Shown: positions 1-5,749, numbered from the stretch's first letter. The stretch is DNA of 5,749 bases from Spirochaetales bacterium (GCA_023139255.1 JAGLNY010000204.1:1-5749), one strand, 5' to 3'. Numbers and translations: made by a program. The notes: generated by a model from the sequence alone, not told the origin.

Positions 1-1
1 T

Positions 2-886
2 TTTTTCGACCCGGCGATAGGTTCAGTTTTTCCTGATTTGATTCCTGCTGACAAACTGGAAAAAGGCAACTCTGCCTTCGCACTTATACATTCCGGCAGC
101 AGAATTGCAGGAAACAGCCTTGGGGGATTTCTCTATATCACCCTGGGCGCTCCGCTTATGTTCCTGCTGAATGGAATATCATATCTTTTCTCAAGCTTCA
201 CAGAAATATTCATAACCATACCTGCACATACTCATAATCCTGAAAAACTCACATTTTTCCAGGATATGAAGGAAGGGTATGCCTATGTCTGGGGCAATAA
301 AGGAATCAGGACACTGCTGGCTGTGGGGGCTGTCCTAAATTTCTTTGCCACAATCGGCTTTATACTCCTTCTGCCGTTTTTCCAGCGAACAGCCTCACTT
401 GGCCCGGCCCGCTACGGAATATTCATGGCGATTTCAGCAGTCGGCAGCCTTCTTGGGATGGTATTTATCTCAGTCAGGAAAATACTTCCTGAAAAACGAT
501 TTTATTGGTTTATCTACAGCCTGATAATCTTTACATTTCTCTATGTGCTGATTCCTCTTTTTCCCATTTTCCCGGTAATGCTCACCATTGCCCTTATCTG
601 CGGGGTACTTAATTCAATAGTAAACATCCTGCTGCAGACAGTAATGCAGCTGACAATTGACCCTGATAAGCGCGGGAAGGTTTTCAGCCTTCTTGGAATG
701 CTGTTATCCGGGCTGATGCCTATAGCAATGGCACTTGGCGGATGGCTGGGAGAATTCCTTCCCCTTCAATGGGTAATAGCTTCCAGCATGATGTTATGCG
801 GAATTCCCGGATTATTTCTCCTTCCCGACAAAGAATTTCGAAAATTTATATCTTATAATCCGAAACCCCAGAAACCGGATGGATAA
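2..886 (+). CDS. MFS efflux transporter, C-terminal part (5' truncated by window edge)
   Basis: This is a proton-coupled efflux permease of the inner membrane, of the major facilitator superfamily branch that includes macrolide/enterobactin exporters (MFS_3, MefA/EntS-like). The substrate cannot be told. The reading frame is open from base 2 (FFDPAIGSVFPDLIP...), so the TTG at 38 is internal and the true start lies outside. About 294 residues are visible, roughly 70% of a usual 400-420 aa protein. The stretch DPAIGSVFPDLIP followed by LEKGNS matches the conserved region after TM4 in this branch. After it come hydrophobic segments fitting TM5 to TM12, with a central cytoplasmic loop (FFQDMKEGYAYVW) before TM7 and the conserved loop PDKRGKVFSL before TM11. 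The gene ends in TAA. A promoter-like sequence before topA suggests the two are transcribed separately. The family call is firm; a role in drug resistance is only inferred. Confidence 0.88.
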   Translation, partial: FFDPAIGSVFPDLIPADKLEKGNSAFALIHSGSRIAGNSLGGFLYITLGAPLMFLLNGISYLFSSFTEIFITIPAHTHNPEKLTFFQDMKEGYAYVWGNKGIRTLLAVGAVLNFFATIGFILLLPFFQRTASLGPARYGIFMAISAVGSLLGMVFISVRKILPEKRFYWFIYSLIIFTFLYVLIPLFPIFPVMLTIALICGVLNSIVNILLQTVMQLTIDPDKRGKVFSLLGMLLSGLMPIAMALGGWLGEFLPLQWVIASSMMLCGIPGLFLLPDKEFRKFISYNPKPQKPDG

Positions 887-919
887 ATACTTGTATATTA
901 AGAAATTGTTTCTCTATTA

Positions 920-966
920 GCACTCTGATTACTCTGCCCTGTACAGTGCAGTTGAGGGTAGCAGAG
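920..966 (+). other. Possible RNA hairpin or pseudoknot between the MFS gene and topA
   Basis: Two complementary pairs interleave here. CTCTGC (932-937) can pair with GCAGAG (961-966), extended by CCT/AGG across a two-base bulge. GCACT (920-924) can pair with AGTGC (945-949). The arms cross, so they would form either alternative stems or a pseudoknot. No clear T tract follows 966, so this is a poor intrinsic terminator. It could be part of the 3' end of the MFS transcript or be chance. Confidence 0.25.
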
Positions 967-989
967 AATAATTTTCGGTACAAAGCCAC

Positions 990-1019
990 TTGACTTTTAT
1001 TAAAAATGATAGGTACAAA
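990..1019 (+). promoter_or_regulatory. Candidate sigma-70-type promoter of topA
   Basis: TTGACT at 990-995 matches the -35 consensus at five of six positions. TACAAA at 1014-1019 is a 4/6 match to the -10 element after an 18-base spacer. Transcription would start near 1026, giving a leader of about 35 bases. The copy of GGTACAAA that contains the -10 is repeated upstream at 977-984. The call rests on sequence matches only. Confidence 0.4.
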
Positions 1020-1047
1020 AGAGAACGCTACGATTAAATTTTTCAAA

Positions 1048-1054
1048 AGAAGGA
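1048..1054 (+). promoter_or_regulatory. Ribosome binding site of topA
   Basis: AGAAGGA lies seven bases before the ATG at 1062. This supports that start over any downstream methionine. Confidence 0.75.
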
Positions 1055-1061
1055 TCAGCAA

Positions 1062-3608
1062 ATGAGCGGTAAAGTACTTGTAATAGTGGAATCTCCGACA
1101 AAAGCCCGGACAATAAAACGTTTTCTTCCTTCCAACTATATTATAGAAGCAAGTATCGGTCATATCCGTGATCTGCCGCAGTCAGCCTCAGACATTCCGA
1201 AAAAATATAAAGCTGAAAAATGGGCAAAGCTGGGAATTGATGTTGAACATGACTTTAAACCGCTTTATATCCTGCCGAGGGGAAAAAGTAAGATTATCCG
1301 TGAAATAAAAAGCAAAATGAAAGAGGCGGATCTTCTGTTGCTGGCTACAGATGAGGATCGTGAGGGTGAAAGCATCTCCTGGCATCTTGTGGACCAGCTG
1401 AAACCTAAAATTCCTTATAAAAGAATGGTTTTTCATGAAATTACTAAAAAAGCAATACATCAGGCTCTTGAATCCGGGCGCGAAATTGACGAACACCTCG
1501 TGAATGCCCAGGAAACCAGGAGAATTCTTGACAGACTATATGGATATACCCTCTCACCGCTGCTCTGGAAAAAGATAGCATTCGGGCTCTCTGCAGGGCG
1601 TGTGCAGTCCCCGGGGCTGCGTTTAATTGTTGAACGGGAACGGGAACGGCTTCTTTTTTCCTCAAGCACATATTGGGATGCGAAAGCAAAACTCTGTAGA
1701 TGTGATGATTCCTCTGATTACCACTTTGAGGCGAAACTTGAATCTATTGATGGTATCCGGATAGCGGGAAGCAAGGATTTCGATTCAACGACCGGTAAAT
1801 ATAGTGAGAAAAATCAGGTGCTGCGCCTCAGTGAGAAGCAGACTGAAGACCTGCTGCAGGAAATCCGGACATCGGATTGGATAGTAGGGGATATCCAGGA
1901 AAGAAAAAATCGGACCAAGCCGGCACAACCGTTCACAACATCTACACTACAGCAGGAGGGAAACAGGAAACTGCGTCTCTCTACCCGTGAAACAATGCGG
2001 ATTGCACAGAGATTGTATGAAAGCGGGCTTATTACCTATATGAGGACCGACTCACCAAGTTTAAGTGAAGAAGGTCTTACAGCTGCCAGGAATGCTGTAG
2101 AGGCATCATACGGAAGGGAGTATCTTACTAAAATTCCCCGAAAATTCAATGCATCAACAAAAGGGGCTCAGGAAGCACATGAAGCTATCAGACCTGCTGG
2201 TGAGATATGCAGGCATCCCGACTCTACCGGGCTTGATGGTAAGGAGCTCTCTCTCTATACCTTAATCTGGAAGCGGACTCTCGCAAGTCAGATGGCAGAA
2301 GCAGAAAAAGCCCTTACAACGGTTAAAGTAGATGCTGGTAAAGCCAGGTTCACAGCAACAGGATCAAGAATTATATTTCCTGGATTTCTCAGAGTGTATG
2401 TCGAGGGAAAAGACGACCCTGAAGCAGCATTAGATAATAAGGAAACATTTCTTCCTGCGATGGAACCTGGTCAGAAGCTTGCTCTTGATTCTTTGGATTC
2501 TGTCAGGCATGAAACAAAACCGCCAAACAGATTTACTGAGGCATCACTAGTCAAAGAACTCGAAAATATGGGGATAGGACGGCCGTCAACATATGCTGCG
2601 ATTATCAATACGCTGTTTGAGCGGAAATATGTGCGGAAACAGGGGACAGCCCTTGTCCCAACCTTTATCGGGTTTGGTGTCGTACAGCTTCTTGAAAAGA
2701 ATTTTCCTGACCTGATTGAATACAGCTTCACTTCTGAGATGGAGAATGCGCTTGATGAAATTTCACTGGGAAAAATCGACCGTATCAAGTACCTGAAAAG
2801 ATTTTACAGCGGGGCAAAGGGGCTGAAAAACAAGGTTGATATCCAGGAAAAAGAGATAAAACCAGCAGATTCCCGGAAAATTAAACTGCCGCAGATAACA
2901 TTAGTTGACGGCATCAGGATTGGCAAATTCGGGCCGTATATCCTCTGTACTGATGAAGAAACAGGCGAGGAACTGCACGCCTCAATCCCGGAAGACCTGA
3001 CACCGGCTGCTATTACGGATTCTGATGTGGAAAAGCTTATTACTTTGCAGAAACTTGGCCCTGAACCTATTGGTTATGATAAGCCCAGCGGTCTCCCGAT
3101 ATATTACATGATCGGTAGATACGGACCCTATTTTCAGTTAGGAGAAAAAACAGAGGCAAACCCTAAGCCACGAAGGGCAAGTATCCTGTCTGGGAAAAAT
3201 CATCAGGATCTCGGGATCGATGAAATCAGCAAATTGCTTAGTCTTCCAAGAGAATTAGGAACCCATCCGGAGACAGGAAAGCCCGTTATAGTGAATATAG
3301 GCCGTTTTGGACCGTATGTTGGGCACAATAAAGAGTTTCGTTCCCTGAAAAAAGAAGACGATGTCTATACAGTTGCTTTCGATCGGGCATTAGCACTGCT
3401 TGCTGCGCCTAAACGTGGAAAAAATGGTTCTGCAGTGATTAAGGATTTTGGTAAAAGCAGCAGCGGGGATCCGCTCGCCCTCTATTCCGGCCGCTATGGT
3501 GTCTACCTGAAGCATGGGAAAAGTAATATAGCCCTTCCGGATAAATACAAAAAAGATGAAGAGGAAGCGCTGAAACTCACCGCTGAAGATGTAAACAAAC
3601 TTATCTAG
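1062..3608 (+). CDS. topA: DNA topoisomerase I (type IA)
   Basis: This enzyme relaxes negatively supercoiled DNA by cutting one strand and passing the other, with Mg2+ and a 5'-phosphotyrosine intermediate. The toprim domain is near residues 4-125: catalytic Glu10 in VIVESPTKA, the IGHIRDLP motif (31-39), and the acidic triad in TDEDREGE (Asp97, Asp99, Glu101). GLSAGRVQSP (175-184) follows. The active-site Tyr326 lies in LITYMRTDS, QEAHEAIRP (370-378) holds the conserved His373, and GIGRPSTYA is at 504-512. The C-terminal part (about 610-848) has no zinc-ribbon cysteine clusters. It instead carries four topoisomerase C-terminal repeats marked by GKFGPY (621-626), GRYGPY (685-690), GRFGPY (747-752) and GRYGVY (810-815). 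The length of 848 aa and all key residues indicate an intact, functional gene. The start is supported by AGAAGGA and by alignment of the N-terminal motif. The gene converges with the SdpI-like gene, sharing a CTAG for the two stop codons. Confidence 0.98.
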   Translation: MSGKVLVIVESPTKARTIKRFLPSNYIIEASIGHIRDLPQSASDIPKKYKAEKWAKLGIDVEHDFKPLYILPRGKSKIIREIKSKMKEADLLLLATDEDREGESISWHLVDQLKPKIPYKRMVFHEITKKAIHQALESGREIDEHLVNAQETRRILDRLYGYTLSPLLWKKIAFGLSAGRVQSPGLRLIVERERERLLFSSSTYWDAKAKLCRCDDSSDYHFEAKLESIDGIRIAGSKDFDSTTGKYSEKNQVLRLSEKQTEDLLQEIRTSDWIVGDIQERKNRTKPAQPFTTSTLQQEGNRKLRLSTRETMRIAQRLYESGLITYMRTDSPSLSEEGLTAARNAVEASYGREYLTKIPRKFNASTKGAQEAHEAIRPAGEICRHPDSTGLDGKELSLYTLIWKRTLASQMAEAEKALTTVKVDAGKARFTATGSRIIFPGFLRVYVEGKDDPEAALDNKETFLPAMEPGQKLALDSLDSVRHETKPPNRFTEASLVKELENMGIGRPSTYAAIINTLFERKYVRKQGTALVPTFIGFGVVQLLEKNFPDLIEYSFTSEMENALDEISLGKIDRIKYLKRFYSGAKGLKNKVDIQEKEIKPADSRKIKLPQITLVDGIRIGKFGPYILCTDEETGEELHASIPEDLTPAAITDSDVEKLITLQKLGPEPIGYDKPSGLPIYYMIGRYGPYFQLGEKTEANPKPRRASILSGKNHQDLGIDEISKLLSLPRELGTHPETGKPVIVNIGRFGPYVGHNKEFRSLKKEDDVYTVAFDRALALLAAPKRGKNGSAVIKDFGKSSSGDPLALYSGRYGVYLKHGKSNIALPDKYKKDEEEALKLTAEDVNKLI

Positions 3609-4270
3609 CTCTCTTTTTTTTCGGAAATCTTACGGTATACGAGATATGAATATACTGTAGTAATGACTGCAGCACCGACACAGGAAAGAATTACAACCCA
3701 AAACGAAATTTTTATATTGAATGCATCCCAAAAAAGTGAGAGGACAACTGAAAAAATGGTTATTACTCCACTGATAACAAATGCGAAACCGCCGAAACGA
3801 TGAGATCTGTTCCAGACTTCTTCATTATCCAGAGTCCAGGGAGTTTTTATACCAAAAGTATAATTCTGCTTTGCCTGCGGTAAATAGTTGCCGATTGTGA
3901 TAAATAATATCCCGATTAGCACCCTGATAATGACATCAATCTTCACGGGAACTCCAAGTGAGTACAGAATAATTACCCAGTGCATTCCAAGTAAAAACAA
4001 TATTACAACAAGAGCGACAATACCGTATGCCTTCCCGTGCTTTTTATAGCTTTCAGATTTGGGATCTATACCGGGAAGTACCCGGAGAAGTACGACAAAG
4101 AGAGCAGGCAGCAGTGCTGTAAAGAAGATGAAATATCGTGGACGCCAACTGTCGACCTGTCCTGAAAAGTTCCAATGCATGGGCACCTGATCAGGCATTC
4201 TTGAATACAATAAAATCGTTCCGATAATGGTGATTGCAATTGGTATATAGAGAAGATTGATTTTTTTCAT
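3605..4270 (-). CDS. SdpI-family membrane protein (immunity/signal-receptor type)
   Basis: This is a 221-aa integral membrane protein with about six predicted membrane helices (near 5-23, 46-64, 83-105, 111-131, 160-180 and 187-211). The N-terminal part has the DUF1648 signature MPDQVPMHWNFSGQVD (25-40). The middle has the SdpI signature, from NYTFGIKTPWTL (136-147) to EVWNRSHRFGG (151-161). In Bacillus subtilis, SdpI protects cells from the toxin SdpC and also sequesters the repressor SdpR at the membrane. Whether this homologue does either is inference, because no toxin genes are in view. I choose ATG at 4270, with AGGGGA (4283-4278) seven bases upstream, over an in-frame TTG at 4300 that has no better ribosome site. 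The start overlaps the repressor's stop as ATGA, so the two are translationally coupled. The 3' end overlaps the end of topA. No terminator is seen. Confidence 0.9.
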   Translation of the reverse strand: MKKINLLYIPIAITIIGTILLYSRMPDQVPMHWNFSGQVDSWRPRYFIFFTALLPALFVVLLRVLPGIDPKSESYKKHGKAYGIVALVVILFLLGMHWVIILYSLGVPVKIDVIIRVLIGILFITIGNYLPQAKQNYTFGIKTPWTLDNEEVWNRSHRFGGFAFVISGVITIFSVVLSLFWDAFNIKISFWVVILSCVGAAVITTVYSYLVYRKISEKKES

Positions 4271-4530
4271 TTTGATTTCCCCTGGAGCTCCAGAATCCAA
4301 TTTAAGACATCCTGAAGTACGGTGGTGTTTAAGCTGTAGATCATTTGCTGACCCTTTTTCTCACTCTGCACTAGTCCTGCATTCCGGAGAATGTGTAAGT
4401 GATGTGTTATAGACGGGGCTTTCATATCAAAATTTTCAGTAATCCGTCCGGCATTTAAATTACCTTTTTGTAAGAGTTTTAGGATTTCCCGTCGCGTAGG
4501 GTCAGAGAGAGCCCGGAACACATTAGCCAT
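4267..4530 (-). CDS. ArsR-family winged-helix repressor, SdpR-like
   Basis: This is an 87-aa DNA-binding repressor. FRALSDPTRREILKLL (5-20) is the typical ArsR first helix pair. MKAPSITHHLHILRNAGLV (36-54) is the helix-turn-helix with its recognition helix, and QSEKKGQQMIYSLN (55-68) is the beta wing. It has no cysteine at all, so the metal-sensing CxC site of ArsR/SmtB proteins is absent. This fits the SdpR type, which responds through a partner protein rather than a metal. It is the first gene of a two-gene operon, and its TGA overlaps the ATG of the SdpI-like gene as ATGA. The start ATG at 4530 has AGGA (4541-4538) seven bases upstream. A perfect inverted repeat at 4552-4573 covers its likely promoter, so autorepression is expected. 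The family is certain; assignment as an SdpR orthologue rests on the partner gene and lack of cysteines. Confidence 0.9.
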   Translation of the reverse strand: MANVFRALSDPTRREILKLLQKGNLNAGRITENFDMKAPSITHHLHILRNAGLVQSEKKGQQMIYSLNTTVLQDVLNWILELQGKSK

Positions 4531-4546
4531 AAAACAATCCTGTTTC

Positions 4547-4573
4547 TTAGATATTTAGATTGTTATCTAAATA
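4547..4573. promoter_or_regulatory. Probable operator for the ArsR/SdpR-like repressor
   Basis: TATTTAGAT (4552-4560) and ATCTAAATA (4565-4573) form a perfect 9-bp inverted repeat around a 4-base centre, TGTT. The 22-bp length and symmetry suit a dimeric winged-helix repressor. A third copy of the core TTAGAT at 4547-4552 is in direct orientation, eight bases from the second (4555-4560). It could extend binding into the transcript start. The site lies 21 bases before the repressor's ATG. Binding by this repressor is inferred from position and symmetry. Confidence 0.7.
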
Positions 4574-4587
4574 CAGACAACAGTCAA
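4559..4587 (-). promoter_or_regulatory. Candidate promoter of the arsR-sdpI operon
   Basis: Read on the minus strand, TTGACT (4587-4582) is a five-of-six -35 match. AACAAT (4564-4559) follows after a 17-base spacer as a 4/6 -10 match. Transcription would begin near 4552, giving a leader of about 22 bases before the ATG at 4530. The -10 lies in the centre of the inverted repeat described separately, which fits repression by blocking RNA polymerase. Confidence 0.5.
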
Positions 4588-4604
4588 TAGGGTGATTCAA
4601 CTTA

Positions 4605-4635
4605 AAGTGATTTTTAAGACCACTAACTATCACTT
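4605..4635 (-). other. Weak inverted repeat at the 3' end of the PAP2 gene
   Basis: AAGTGAT and ATCACTT form a 7-bp stem with a 17-base loop that spans the stop codon of the phosphatase gene. A shorter alternative is AGTGGT/ATCACT with a 7-base loop. Neither is followed by a run of T on the minus strand, so it is a doubtful intrinsic terminator. The 92 bases between this gene and the next hold no better one. Confidence 0.25.
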
Positions 4636-5522
4636 CGTTGAAAGAGACCAGTCCGTATTCCAATAAACGGAAATAGGGCAAATGCCCAGAATGCTGTAAG
4701 GAAATATCTGCAGAATGCAATTGCCGCAATATCCGGAAGGACTAACTTGCTGACGCTCAAAATCATGAAAGATGTCGCGAGTCCTATAAGGTAACGGACT
4801 ACTTTTATGGTAATAGACCCATCATTGCCGAATTTGATATGTGTCTCTGACAGGAATGAGGCTAAAAGCAGTCCTGAAAACAGCGCTGAGGATTTCATCA
4901 TGTTGGTGTAGACTTCAGCAGGAATTACTGAAAAAGTTTCCAGAAGGGCTAATGTGATTGATGCTGTAAGGGTAAACAAGCCGAAACCGATTGTAAGAAA
5001 TTTGAGAATTCTGTCATCACTAACCCACTTCAGGATTACAGGGTAGAGCAGGGCAGCAATGAAAATTCCCAGTACAAACCCAACTGCTGTGTCAATCGGC
5101 CAGTGCACTCCCAGATAGACACGTGAAATACCTACGAGTAGAGATAGAAATATAGCGGCCAGAGTGTACCATTTTTTCCTGATTATATAGGCAAGACTGA
5201 TATAGAAGGTTGATGCACTTTGCGTATGTCCGCTTGGAAAGGCATATCCTTCTGCCGTTGATAGTCTTTTGCCTGTTATTTCATCAAGAACCTGGAAGGG
5301 GCGGGGAGCCCGGAAGATCAATTTTAGTCCTTCATTTATCGAAGCCGAGAAAAGCAGTACAATTCCCAAGGTTATACCTTTTTTTCGGGAGATATTCCAG
5401 AAAACAAAACCGATAACCGCTATAAAGACTTCCTGTTCACCGAAAAATGTTATTACCACAAACAAAACATCGAGAGTGTTTGAGGCAATATTCTGAAAAA
5501 ATAAGAGAATCTGTTCCTGCAT
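4623..5522 (-). CDS. PAP2-family membrane phosphatase
   Basis: This is a 299-aa polytopic membrane protein with all three motifs of the PAP2 (type 2 phosphatidic acid phosphatase) superfamily. They are K67-x6-R74-P75 (KLIFRAPRP), P96-S97-G98-H99, and S133-R134-x5-H140-x3-D144 (SRVYLGVHWPID). His140 would be the nucleophile, His99 the acid/base, and Asp144 its helper. Members remove phosphate from lipid phosphates or from undecaprenyl pyrophosphate. The actual substrate cannot be told from sequence, so a role in carrier-lipid recycling or phospholipid turnover is inference. The C-terminal third (about 170-299) adds further hydrophobic helices beyond the catalytic core, and the protein is longer than the minimal BcrC/PgpB-like core of about 200 aa. 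The ATG at 5522 has GAGG (5537-5534) 11 bases upstream, rather far. It lies upstream of and in the same direction as the repressor-SdpI pair, but a 92-base gap with its own promoter makes a single operon unlikely. Confidence 0.92.
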   Translation of the reverse strand: MQEQILLFFQNIASNTLDVLFVVITFFGEQEVFIAVIGFVFWNISRKKGITLGIVLLFSASINEGLKLIFRAPRPFQVLDEITGKRLSTAEGYAFPSGHTQSASTFYISLAYIIRKKWYTLAAIFLSLLVGISRVYLGVHWPIDTAVGFVLGIFIAALLYPVILKWVSDDRILKFLTIGFGLFTLTASITLALLETFSVIPAEVYTNMMKSSALFSGLLLASFLSETHIKFGNDGSITIKVVRYLIGLATSFMILSVSKLVLPDIAAIAFCRYFLTAFWAFALFPFIGIRTGLFQRSDS

Positions 5523-5572
5523 AACCCGCTCAACCTCATCATATTAATTAGTTTTTTTCTATTTTAGATGCC

Positions 5573-5581
5573 AGTATACCA
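5573..5581 (-). promoter_or_regulatory. Candidate extended -10 promoter of the PAP2 gene
   Basis: On the minus strand, TGG followed by TATACT (5581-5573) is an extended -10 element with five of six consensus bases. No convincing -35 is seen 16-18 bases upstream, which the TGn extension can make up for. Transcription would start near 5566, giving a leader of about 44 bases. Confidence 0.4.
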
Positions 5582-5653
5582 TGAGAAGTCCATAAGATGC
5601 GCGGAAAATAAATAGTCTTTCATTTTAGACTGATTACAGTACGATTTTATAAC

Positions 5654-5667
5654 CTTCTACGTAGAAG
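5654..5667. repeat. 14-bp perfect palindrome
   Basis: CTTCTACGTAGAAG is self-complementary over 14 bases. It lies 18 bases upstream of the -35 of the probable tRNA promoter. It may be a binding site for a dimeric regulator. With no loop and no T tract it is not a terminator. Function is unknown. Confidence 0.5.
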
Positions 5668-5684
5668 AAACCAGCAAGGACCTA

Positions 5685-5713
5685 TTGACAAAACCCAAAA
5701 ATTAGTGCATTTT
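5685..5713 (+). promoter_or_regulatory. Candidate promoter of the tRNA gene
   Basis: TTGACA (5685-5690) is a perfect -35 consensus. CATTTT (5708-5713) follows after a 17-base spacer and is a weak -10 (three of six). The expected transcription start near 5720 is only a few bases before the tRNA-like sequence, the usual layout for a stable RNA gene. Confidence 0.5.
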
Positions 5714-5725
5714 CTATTGCGTTGT

Positions 5726-5749
5726 GGGGGCGTGGCGAAGCTGGTTATC
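5726..5749 (+). tRNA. tRNA gene, 5' end only (3' part outside window)
   Basis: The last 24 bases fit the start of a tRNA. GGGGGCG (5726-5732) would be the 5' acceptor strand, T8 and G9 follow, and GCGA (5735-5738) would be the D-stem. The D-loop is AGCTGGTTA, with A14, the invariant G18-G19 and A21. TC at 5748-5749 begins the matching D-stem strand (TCGC expected next). The anticodon is beyond the edge, so the amino acid cannot be given. A strong -35 upstream supports the call. Confidence 0.7.

Noticed and set aside
846..1163. Minus-strand open frame covering the MFS-topA spacer
   Set aside because: It overlaps the ends of two genuine genes, has no recognisable domain, and no ribosome site was identified.
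1632..1649. Three tandem copies of GAACGG in topA
   Set aside because: They encode ERERER at 191-196, just after the conserved RLIVERE segment where charged repeats are normal, so no separate repeat element is implied.
2471..2788. Open frame of 105 codons antisense to topA
   Set aside because: Serine-rich low-complexity translation typical of the antisense of a coding region. topA here is strongly conserved in its own frame.
3614..3621. Run of eight T after the topA stop, as a terminator tail
   Set aside because: No stable GC-rich stem precedes it. The run is the lysine/glutamate codons at the end of the SdpI-like gene read from the other strand.
4268..4300. Longer form of the SdpI-like protein starting at a TTG at 4300
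   Set aside because: It adds ten residues without hydrophobic or family character and lies inside the repressor gene. The ATG at 4270 has a good AGGGGA at seven bases and an ATGA coupling, and begins the protein in the way family members usually do.
4547..4729. Open frame of 60 codons on the minus strand across the end of the PAP2 gene
   Set aside because: It overlaps the real phosphatase frame, shows no family features and runs through the operator region.
5210..5496. Two plus-strand open frames inside the PAP2 gene
   Set aside because: The opposite strand encodes a complete PAP2 protein with all catalytic motifs; these are shadows.
5614..5631. AGTCT/AGACT hairpin in the PAP2-tRNA spacer
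   Set aside because: Only five base pairs plus a bulged extension, with no T tract; not distinguishable from chance.

Overview
The window is ordinary bacterial chromosome, about 40-45% GC by eye, holding five protein genes and the first bases of a tRNA gene. Coding density is high, and no insertion sequence, CRISPR array or prophage gene is visible. The lineage is uncertain. The topoisomerase I has an N-terminal toprim insert of the kind seen in spirochaetes, cyanobacteria and planctomycetes, and a C-terminus of GRxGPY repeats instead of zinc ribbons. Together with the moderate GC this makes a spirochaete-like or neighbouring Gram-negative lineage a reasonable but weak guess.

Left to right: (i) 2-886, plus strand, is the C-terminal two thirds to three quarters of a major facilitator superfamily efflux transporter whose start lies outside the window. 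(ii) 887-1061 is a spacer with a possible hairpin and a candidate promoter for topA. (iii) 1062-3608, plus strand, is a complete topA (DNA topoisomerase I, 848 aa). (iv) 4530-3605, minus strand, is a two-gene operon. A small ArsR-family repressor without metal-binding cysteines comes first and is coupled through an ATGA stop/start to an SdpI-family membrane protein. The pair resembles the sdpR-sdpI autorepressor/immunity operon of Bacillus subtilis. Its promoter carries a perfect 9-bp inverted repeat wrapped around the -10 element. topA and sdpI converge so tightly that one CTAG holds both stop codons. (v) 5522-4623, minus strand, is a complete PAP2-family membrane phosphatase. (vi) 5523-5725 is a spacer with a minus-strand extended -10 promoter, a 14-bp perfect palindrome and a plus-strand promoter. 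(vii) From 5726 the sequence has the form of a tRNA 5' half, cut by the window edge.

How the genes relate: topA controls DNA supercoiling and is housekeeping. The rest concern the envelope: a drug/metabolite exporter, a lipid(-pyro)phosphatase-like enzyme and an SdpI-type immunity or signal-receptor protein with its own repressor. The SdpRI-like pair appears here without any recognisable sdpABC toxin genes. It and its operator are the most interesting part of the window. I do not see a clearly new multi-gene system.
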